Below, in pieces: positions 14,550 through 19,108 of a stretch of 19,108 nt of DNA; the first letter of the stretch is position 1; each line of letters begins with the position of its first letter. Source of the stretch: CAYMOV01 sp964392085 (GTDB lineage Bacteria; Oederibacteriota; Muellerivitia; Muellerivitales; Muellerivitaceae); contig CAYMOV010000046.1 in NCBI GenBank assembly GCA_964392085.1, positions 1-19,108 on the forward strand, in the 5' to 3' direction. Below the pieces are notes generated by a model, which had not been told where the DNA came from, ran no database searches, and worked only from the letters and a program-made list of their open reading frames with translations. Position numbers and translations under genes: made by a program.

Positions 14550-15388
14550 GGAGTCCCCTGGGTCGAGGCCTCAAGCCGAGACCCAGTTTTGGGTGTGCCG
14601 GACCCATGGGGTCCGGCATTGGAGGACCCGGCCGAACCACGGACGTTCACGAGGCCCCCAAACCGCCGGTTCCGTTTCTGGAAATCCCGGATCGCCGCGG
14701 CTAAATCCCTCTCGCGGAAGTCCGGCCAGAGCGTCTTGGTGACGTAGATTTCAGAGTAGGCCAGTTCCCAGAGCAGGAAGTTGGAAAGCCGCTTCTCACC
14801 CGAGGTGCGGATCATGAGGTCCACCTCGGGGAAACCCGCGGTCGACAACCGGGACCCCAGGGCCTCCTCATCCACGGCGGAGGGCGAAAGCCGCCCCGCC
14901 TTCACCTCGACGGCCAACTTCTTGGCCGCCTCGGTCAGGTCCGCCCGGCCGCTGTAGGACAGGGCCAGCACCAGCTTGAGGCCCGTGCAGGAGGCCAGGA
15001 TCTTCCGGGCCCGGTCCAGTTCAGCCCGGCAGTCCCGGGGAAGGTCCGACAGGCGTCCGATGGCGTGGAGCTGGACGTTGGAGGCCTTCAGTTCGTCCAC
15101 TTCGTGGCGGAGGTATCGTTTGAGGAGCTGCATGAGGAGCGCGATTTCGGCCTTGGGCCTGCGCCAATTCTCGGTGGAAAAGGCGTAAAGGGTCAGGGCT
15201 TCGATGCCCAGCTCACCGCAGAACCGGACGGCGGTCCGCACCGATTCGGCGCCCGCCCGGTGCCCGGCGATCCGCATTTGCCCGCGCTTCCCGGCCCAAC
15301 GGCCGTTGCCGTCCATGATGACGGCCACGTGACGGGGCAGGTTGGGCTGGAGGCGGTAGCGCTTCAGGAGTTTAGGGTCGGGTGCCAT
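14546..15388 (-). CDS. uppS: Isoprenyl transferase / undecaprenyl diphosphate synthase
   Basis: 280 residues. It condenses isopentenyl diphosphate onto farnesyl diphosphate with cis geometry, giving the C55 lipid carrier for peptidoglycan and other wall polymers. Motifs are intact: VIMDGNGRWAGKRG (23-36, catalytic D26), HRAG, FSTENWRRP (70-78) and RTSGEKRLSNFLLWE (194-208). After residue ~250 comes a ~30-residue Gly/Ser/Thr/Pro-rich tail not needed by the family, which runs into the cdsA overlap. The ATG at 15388 has no good Shine-Dalgarno (only ACGGAC nearby), and a hairpin at 15416-15433 lies just upstream, so translation may be weak or coupled. Confidence 0.97.
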   Translation of the reverse strand: MAPDPKLLKRYRLQPNLPRHVAVIMDGNGRWAGKRGQMRIAGHRAGAESVRTAVRFCGELGIEALTLYAFSTENWRRPKAEIALLMQLLKRYLRHEVDELKASNVQLHAIGRLSDLPRDCRAELDRARKILASCTGLKLVLALSYSGRADLTEAAKKLAVEVKAGRLSPSAVDEEALGSRLSTAGFPEVDLMIRTSGEKRLSNFLLWELAYSEIYVTKTLWPDFRERDLAAAIRDFQKRNRRFGGLVNVRGSAGSSNAGPHGSGTPKTGSRLEASTQGTP

Positions 15389-15415
15389 TCGGTCCGTTGG
15401 TTGGGGGGCGGTCGG

Positions 15416-15459
15416 GGGAATCGAAGGATTCCCGGGCTTGGCCTTTCCCCCGATCGGGG
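15416..15459 (-). other. Two palindromes between frr and uppS
   Basis: CCCCGATCGGGG (15448-15459) directly abuts the frr stop. GGGAATC/GATTCCC with a 4-nt loop (15416-15433) follows. No T-run follows either. These are likely mRNA stems that could stabilise the frr 3' end or tune uppS initiation. Confidence 0.45.
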
Positions 15460-16023
15460 TTAGATGTCCAAGACTTCTTTTTCCTTGTGATCGGCCAGGT
15501 GGCCGACTTCGAGGCTGTGCTTATCCGTGAGCTTTTGGACCTGGTTCTGGGCGTCCTTGATGCCGTCCTCGGAGAGCTTCAACTCCTTCTTCGCGGCGTC
15601 GAGGGCCTTATTGGCGTCCTGACGGACGCCCCGGAGGGCCACCCGCGCGTCCTCGGCGAAGTTCTTGACCACCTTCACCAGTTCCTTGCGGCGTTCCTCG
15701 GTGGGGGGGGGCAGGCTGATGCGGATGATCTTGCCGTCGTTGTTCGGGTTCACGCCCAGGTCGCTCTTGAGGATGGCCTTCTCGATCTCCCCCAGGGCCT
15801 TGGCGTCCCAAGGCTTGATCTCGAGGGTACGGGCGTCGGGGGTGGACATGTTGGCCAGCTGGTTCACCGGCATGACGCTGCCGTAGTAGTCCACCTTGAT
15901 GTTGTCCAGCAGGCTGGTGGAGGCCCGGCCGGTTCGGACCGTGCCGAACTCCCGTTTGAGGGCCTCGAGGGCCTTCTGCATCCGGGCTTCGGTGTCCTTC
16001 AGGATCGTCGGGATATCTGGCAT
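15460..16023 (-). CDS. frr: Ribosome recycling factor
   Basis: 187 residues, close to the usual 185. It splits post-termination ribosomes together with EF-G in the cytoplasm. The three-helix-bundle domain is evident: MQKALEALKREFGTVRTGRAST at the N-terminus and RISLPPPTEERRKELVK (~101-117) leading into the last long helices. The domain II stretch LEIKPWD, GEIEKAI, SDLGVNPNNDGKI is also present. The ATG at 16023 has AAGGAG 7 nt upstream. It lies 128 nt after pyrH in the standard order tsf-pyrH-frr. Confidence 0.98.
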   Translation of the reverse strand: MPDIPTILKDTEARMQKALEALKREFGTVRTGRASTSLLDNIKVDYYGSVMPVNQLANMSTPDARTLEIKPWDAKALGEIEKAILKSDLGVNPNNDGKIIRISLPPPTEERRKELVKVVKNFAEDARVALRGVRQDANKALDAAKKELKLSEDGIKDAQNQVQKLTDKHSLEVGHLADHKEKEVLDI

Positions 16024-16058
16024 TGAAAGGCTCCTTCAAGGAAGCGATCGGCGGTAAG

Positions 16059-16101
16059 CGGTCGGCCCATTCGACTCCCTGCGGTCGCTCAGGGTCGTCG
16101 A
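16059..16101. repeat. Possible intergenic palindromic repeat between pyrH and frr
   Basis: The stretch GGCCCATTCGACTCCCTGCG followed by GTCGCTCAGGGTCG contains a CCCTG/CAGGG stem and a reverse-complement-like ...GAGTCGAATGGGCC signature. It is non-coding and resembles short palindromic intergenic repeats I recall from environmental genomes. It occurs once in this window, so repetitiveness is unproven. Confidence 0.3.
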
Positions 16102-16151
16102 CGGTCAGCATCGGAAAAGCCTTCCAATGGCGCAACCACAAACCACGTTAC

Positions 16152-16883
16152 TTAACTAACTATGGTGCCCAGCGGTTCCCCGCAGACCACCCGGAGGATG
16201 TGGTGGGCTCCGTGCAGATCGAACACCACGATCGGCAGCTTGTTTTCCATGCAGAGGGAGAAGGCCGTGGTGTCCATGACCTTGAGCCTGCGCTGGATCG
16301 CGTCGAGATAGTTGAGGTGGCGGTACTTCACGGCTTTGGGGTTTTTTCGGGGATCGTCGCTGTAGACGCCGTCCACGTTGGTGGCCTTCAGGATTGCGTC
16401 GGCGCTGATCTCCACGGCGCGCAGGGCGGCCGCGGTATCGGTGGTGAAGTAGGGGTTGCCGGTGCCGCCGGCGAAGATCACGATGCGGTGTTTCTCGAGG
16501 TGCCGCACGGCCCGGCGGCGGATGAAGGGTTCGGCCAGCTTGGACATCTCGATGGCGCTCTGCACCCGGGTGGGGACGCCTTCCTTCTCGAGGGCGTTTT
16601 GGAGGGCCAGGGCGTTGATGACGGTGGCCAACATGCCCATGTAATCGCTGGAGACCCGGTCCATCCCCATGCGCTCGCCGTCGGCGCCGCGGTAGATGTT
16701 GCCGCCCCCGATGACCAAGGCCACCTGGACGCCCATGCGATGGATCTCAGCGACCTGGGCGGCCACGCTCTTGGCCATCCGCTCGTCGATGCCGTAGCGG
16801 CGATCCCCCGCCAAGGCCTCGCCGGACACCTTCAGGAGGATGCGCTTGTAGATCGGCTTGGGTTTCTTGGCGACTTTGGGCAT
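16152..16883 (-). CDS. pyrH: UMP kinase
   Basis: 243 residues from ATG at 16883, which has AAGGA about 6 nt upstream. A longer frame reaches 17033, but its extra 50 residues have no family counterpart and overlap a repeat element. The enzyme phosphorylates UMP to UDP with ATP, usually as a hexamer feeding nucleic-acid and UDP-sugar synthesis. Amino-acid-kinase landmarks: KRILLKVSGEALAG (13-26), VIGGGNIYRG (57-66), DRVSSDYMGMLATVINALAL (75-94), FAGGTGNPYFTTDTAAALRA (137-156), ATNVDGVYSDDPRKNP (167-182), TAFSLCMENKLPIVVFD. All nucleotide-site residues expected appear intact. It lies 376 nt after tsf, a spacer filled with hairpins. Confidence 0.97.
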   Translation of the reverse strand: MPKVAKKPKPIYKRILLKVSGEALAGDRRYGIDERMAKSVAAQVAEIHRMGVQVALVIGGGNIYRGADGERMGMDRVSSDYMGMLATVINALALQNALEKEGVPTRVQSAIEMSKLAEPFIRRRAVRHLEKHRIVIFAGGTGNPYFTTDTAAALRAVEISADAILKATNVDGVYSDDPRKNPKAVKYRHLNYLDAIQRRLKVMDTTAFSLCMENKLPIVVFDLHGAHHILRVVCGEPLGTIVS

Positions 16884-17259
16884 GGCAATCCTTCTCGATA
16901 TCGGGCCGGAAGCCCGGAGGGAATGGCTGATTCTACGCCCAAGACGGCCTTCGGGAAAGGGGGGCTTTCGGGGTTCCGCAACAGCAACAGCCAACCCAAT
17001 TTCACCGCAGAGACACAGAAATTCTTGGGTCAACTAAGGGCGTGAATTAAACACAGTGGCACAGTTATTGGGTTTGCAGGAACTGGGCAGTTTAACCGTG
17101 ATTCTCCGTGTAACCCGGCCGTCTGTTTTATTCTTTTAAAACAGTGTCTCTGTCCCGCCCGCTTTCCATGAAATGGAGGCGGGACGATCCCACGTTTATT
17201 GAGGTCTCCCATGAGCGTGGGATGTGTCTCCGTGGTGGATGTTTTTTGGGGGCCGCAGT
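16884..17259. other. 376-bp non-coding spacer between tsf and pyrH with hairpins and repeat-like arms
   Basis: No gene is supported here. The spacer holds inverted arms TTCACCGCAGAGACACA (17001-17017) and the reverse complement of 17223-17239, matching 14 of 17. It also has three perfect 8-bp stems: CTGTTTTA/TAAAACAG (17123-17144), GTCCCGCC/GGCGGGAC (17152-17185) and ATCCCACG/CGTGGGAT (17187-17223). Further CACGGAGA-like words lie at 17096-17113 and 17142-17150. No clear terminator T-run or promoter pair was found. Confidence 0.6.
17001..17239. repeat. 239-bp element bounded by related inverted TTCACCRC arms
   Basis: The arms (17001-17017 and 17223-17239) match 14/17 in inverted orientation. 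Their first eight bases, TTCACCGC, are one base from the TTCACCAC arms of the 10538-10668 element. Both elements are intergenic and non-coding. Confidence 0.45.
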
Positions 17260-17853
17260 TTATTCGGCGCCGAGCTGGAGGCGGACGAACCGGCGGACCA
17301 CCAAGTTCTCGCCGAGCTTGGCGGCCACTTCGGTCACCAGCTGCTTGACGGCCTTCTTGGGCTCGCGGATCGAGGGCTGATCCACCAGGCAGAACTGCTT
17401 GTAGAAGCTCTCGACCTTGCCCTCGAGGATCTTGGGCCAGACGGCTTCGGGCTTCCCGGCCTGCTTGATCTCGTTGAGGTAGATCGCCTTTTCCTTCTCA
17501 AGCTCGTCCGCGGGGACTTCCTCGCGGGTCACCCAGCGGGGGTTGGCGCCGGCCACCTGCATGGCCAGTTCCTTGGCCAGGTTCTGGAAGTCCTCGGTCT
17601 TGGCCACGAAGTCGGTCTCGCAGTTCAGCTCCACCATCACGCCCAGCTTGCCGCCGTGGATATAGGTGCCGATCATGCCCTGGCCCGCGGCCCGGCCCGC
17701 GCGCTTGGCCACCTGGGCGGCCCCGCGCTCGCGGAGGTAGGCCACGGACTTGTCCATGTCCCCACCGCACTCGGTCAGGGCCTTCTTGCAGTCCATCATG
17801 CCCGCGCCGGTCTTCTCGCGCAGGTCGCTCACCAGCTTCGCAGTGATCTCCAT
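17260..17853 (-). CDS. tsf: Translation elongation factor Ts
   Basis: 197 residues, the short form of EF-Ts lacking the extended coiled-coil part of the E. coli protein (about 280). It exchanges GDP for GTP on EF-Tu. The N-terminal UBA-like domain reads LREKTGAGMMDCKKALTECG (11-30). The core has VELNCETDFVAK (74-85), with the T-D-F-V residues at 80-83 that insert into EF-Tu. The C-terminal KFYKQ-like segment reads ESFYKQFCLVDQPSI. The ATG at 17853 has GAAGGAG about 6 nt upstream. It follows rpsB by 102 nt with a hairpin cluster between, the universal rpsB-tsf pair. Confidence 0.98.
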   Translation of the reverse strand: MEITAKLVSDLREKTGAGMMDCKKALTECGGDMDKSVAYLRERGAAQVAKRAGRAAGQGMIGTYIHGGKLGVMVELNCETDFVAKTEDFQNLAKELAMQVAGANPRWVTREEVPADELEKEKAIYLNEIKQAGKPEAVWPKILEGKVESFYKQFCLVDQPSIREPKKAVKQLVTEVAAKLGENLVVRRFVRLQLGAE

Positions 17854-17896
17854 GTTCGCTCCTTCAAACGGTGGTTGGAAAAGGGCGGAGAAAGGC

Positions 17897-17951
17897 CCCC
17901 GGAACGGACCGTTCCGGGGACCGAAGTCCCGCCGGGGGGCGCCTAGGCGCC
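17897..17951 (-). promoter_or_regulatory. Three-hairpin cluster between rpsB and tsf
   Basis: In transcription order these are the palindrome GGCGCC-TA-GGCGCC (17938-17951), a 5-bp stem capped by a TTCG tetraloop, GGGAC-TTCG-GTCCC (17917-17930), and a long stem CCCCGGAACGG/CCGTTCCGGGG (17897-17919). The last two share three bases, so they cannot both form completely. There is no T-run after the last stem. The cluster may set the S2:EF-Ts ratio by attenuation, processing or mRNA stabilisation. Confidence 0.55.
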
Positions 17952-17955
17952 GGGG

Positions 17956-18942
17956 TTATTTCTTGTAGTCGTCACGCAGGCGCTTGGTCTTGATGCGCTC
18001 GACCTTGCTGTCCGCGTGCTCGTCGGCGATCTTCGCCACGTCCTTCGCGTCGCCGGCCAGGTGCGCGGTGTCTGGGGCGATGACCTCGATCACGGGTTTC
18101 TTGGCCTTCGGATCGACGACCACCTCGACCACGACCTCCTCGGTCACCTCGACCGAGGCGATGTCGACCGGCACGGTCGTGGTGGCGGCCTCGGCGGCCA
18201 GCAGTTCCTCGCCCATCACGATGGCGGGGGCGGAACCGGGGGCGACGTCCTGGCCTTCCAGCAGGGGCGCGCGGCCCTCGAGGATGGCGTTGGCCATGAC
18301 CGACGTCACCAGCTTGACGGCGCGGATGGCGTCGTCGTTACCGGGCACCACGACGTCGATGAGGTCGGGGTCGCAGTTCGTGTCCACCACGGCCACCACG
18401 GCGATGCCCAGCTTGCGGGCTTCCATCACCGCGATGTTTTCCTTCTTGGTGTCGATGACGAAGATGGCGGCGGGCAGCTTGGGGAGGTTCTTGATGCCGC
18501 CGAGGGAGCGCTCGAGCTTGGCGCGGCGCTTGGCGATGAGGGCCTGTTCCTTCTTGGAGCGCTTCTTGAGCTCCTCGTCGGACATGCGCTCGATTTCCTT
18601 CAGGTAGGCGATGGACTTCTTCACGGTGTTGAAGTTGGTCAACAGCCCGCCCAGCCAACGGTGGTTGACGTAGGGCATGCCGCAGCGGTCGGCTTCCTCG
18701 CGCACGGAGTCCTGGGCCTGTTTCTTGGTTCCCACGAACACCATGGTCTCGCCGTTGGCGGAGAGTTCCTTGACGTACTGGTAGGCTTCCTTGAGCTTCT
18801 TGACGGTCTTTTGGAGGTCGATGATGTGGATCCCGTTGCGCTCGCCGAAGATGAAGGGGGCCATCTTGGGATTCCAACGGCGGGTCTGGTGGCCGAAGTG
18901 GACACCGGCCTCCAGCAATTGCTTCATAGAAACAGCCATCAT
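17956..18942 (-). CDS. rpsB: 30S ribosomal protein S2 with long C-terminal extension
   Basis: 328 residues against the usual ~230-260. S2 binds late to the small subunit near the head-body junction. The core is clear: MKQLLEAGVHFGHQTRRWNP (6-25), PFIFGERNGIHIIDLQKT (29-46), VGTKKQAQ (70-77), NHRWLGGLLTNF (93-104), DEELKKRSKKEQ and PAAIFVIDTKKENIAVMEAR (157-176), DTNCDPDLIDVVVPGNDDAIRA (187-208). Residues after about 226 form an Ala/Val/Glu-rich tail with a basic end (KVERIKTKRLRDDYKK). Two adjacent ATG codons occur at 18942 and 18939; AGGAG lies 7 nt before the first. It is the first gene of the conserved block and has a promoter upstream. Confidence 0.98.
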   Translation of the reverse strand: MMAVSMKQLLEAGVHFGHQTRRWNPKMAPFIFGERNGIHIIDLQKTVKKLKEAYQYVKELSANGETMVFVGTKKQAQDSVREEADRCGMPYVNHRWLGGLLTNFNTVKKSIAYLKEIERMSDEELKKRSKKEQALIAKRRAKLERSLGGIKNLPKLPAAIFVIDTKKENIAVMEARKLGIAVVAVVDTNCDPDLIDVVVPGNDDAIRAVKLVTSVMANAILEGRAPLLEGQDVAPGSAPAIVMGEELLAAEAATTTVPVDIASVEVTEEVVVEVVVDPKAKKPVIEVIAPDTAHLAGDAKDVAKIADEHADSKVERIKTKRLRDDYKK

Positions 18943-19071
18943 GGTACGACTCCTTTTGTTTGCCTCCGCCTCGACCTACCCCGAAGGGAGCCCTGGGCCC
19001 ACCGGGGTGGGAGGAAGGGCATTTGGTACCGGCGTGAGAGATGGGCCCCGAGGGGCCTTTAAAGCTCGAGA
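18943..19071 (-). promoter_or_regulatory. Structured 5' leader of rpsB
   Basis: If the promoter at 19072-19100 is used, the leader is about 120 nt. It contains GGCCCC-TC-GGGGCC (19044-19057) and a CCCACC/GGTGGG dyad (about 19000-19013). S2 is known to regulate its own operon through leader RNA in some bacteria. That role here is inference. Confidence 0.4.
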
Positions 19072-19100
19072 GTTATAGCATAGGGGGTGCCCCGGGGCAA
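19072..19100 (-). promoter_or_regulatory. Sigma70-like promoter upstream of rpsB
   Basis: In the minus direction TTGCCC (-35, 19095-19100) and TATAAC (-10, 19072-19077) are separated by 17 nt. They lie 130 nt before the rpsB ATG, a good position for the promoter of the rpsB-tsf block. Confidence 0.6.
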
Positions 19101-19108
19101 GGAATGGG

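Noticed and set aside
16884..17033. N-terminal extension of UMP kinase by 50 residues
   Set aside because: The extension has no family counterpart and overlaps repeat-like DNA. The ATG at 16883 has a good Shine-Dalgarno and gives the usual length.
17123..17223. Classical terminator for tsf
   Set aside because: Three stems exist, but none is followed in the minus direction by a T-run. I kept them as structure without calling a terminator.

Overview
The window is GC-rich DNA from a Gram-negative-type bacterium. It encodes signal peptides, outer-membrane beta-barrels, a periplasm-facing anti-sigma candidate and undecaprenyl diphosphate synthase. Every gene I can support lies on the minus strand, so transcription runs from the right end to the left. 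Thr/Pro 'TPTPT' stalk proteins, ELWxTDG repeats, FlgD-Ig-like or sorting-like C-terminal domains and a PorV/PorQ-type barrel together suggest an uncultivated lineage of the FCB / Elusimicrobiota / FCPU426-like kind. That placement is inference from protein style, not from a marker phylogeny. A run of exactly 100 N (1925-2024) shows this is a draft scaffold.

Right part (12.4-19.1 kb) is a conserved housekeeping block in the order rpsB, tsf, pyrH, frr, uppS, cdsA, followed by a galactokinase-family GHMP kinase. A sigma70-like promoter sits in front of rpsB. The spacers hold several perfect hairpins, and uppS and cdsA overlap by ATGA. The block joins translation (S2, EF-Ts, ribosome recycling), UMP supply, and the lipid-carrier and phospholipid precursors for the envelope.

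Middle part (7.7-12.4 kb) holds three units. One is a monocistronic TPR/beta-barrel outer-membrane protein with its own promoter (perfect TATAAT) and a textbook terminator. The second is mtaB, the tRNA methylthiotransferase. The third is a translationally coupled ECF sigma factor plus a single-pass membrane protein that looks like its anti-sigma partner and carries a FlgD-Ig-like domain outside the membrane.

Left part (1-7.5 kb) is the accessory and most interesting region: a tight three-gene unit. It encodes a 1762-aa secreted protein with two different beta-propeller-type repeat arrays, a Thr/Pro stalk protein interrupted by the assembly gap, and a PorV/PorQ-family outer-membrane barrel that runs off the left edge. 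The first two end in homologous ~92-residue C-terminal domains. I read this as a candidate cargo-plus-carrier surface-display locus resembling type IX secretion, possibly controlled by the adjacent sigma/anti-sigma pair. The repeat arrays and the PorV-type motif are visible; the secretion and regulation model is inference.

Two intergenic regions (10.5-10.7 kb and 17.0-17.24 kb) are bounded by inverted copies of related TTCACCRC-type sequences and may be small degenerate repeat elements. No tRNA, rRNA, CRISPR array, transposase or phage gene was seen.
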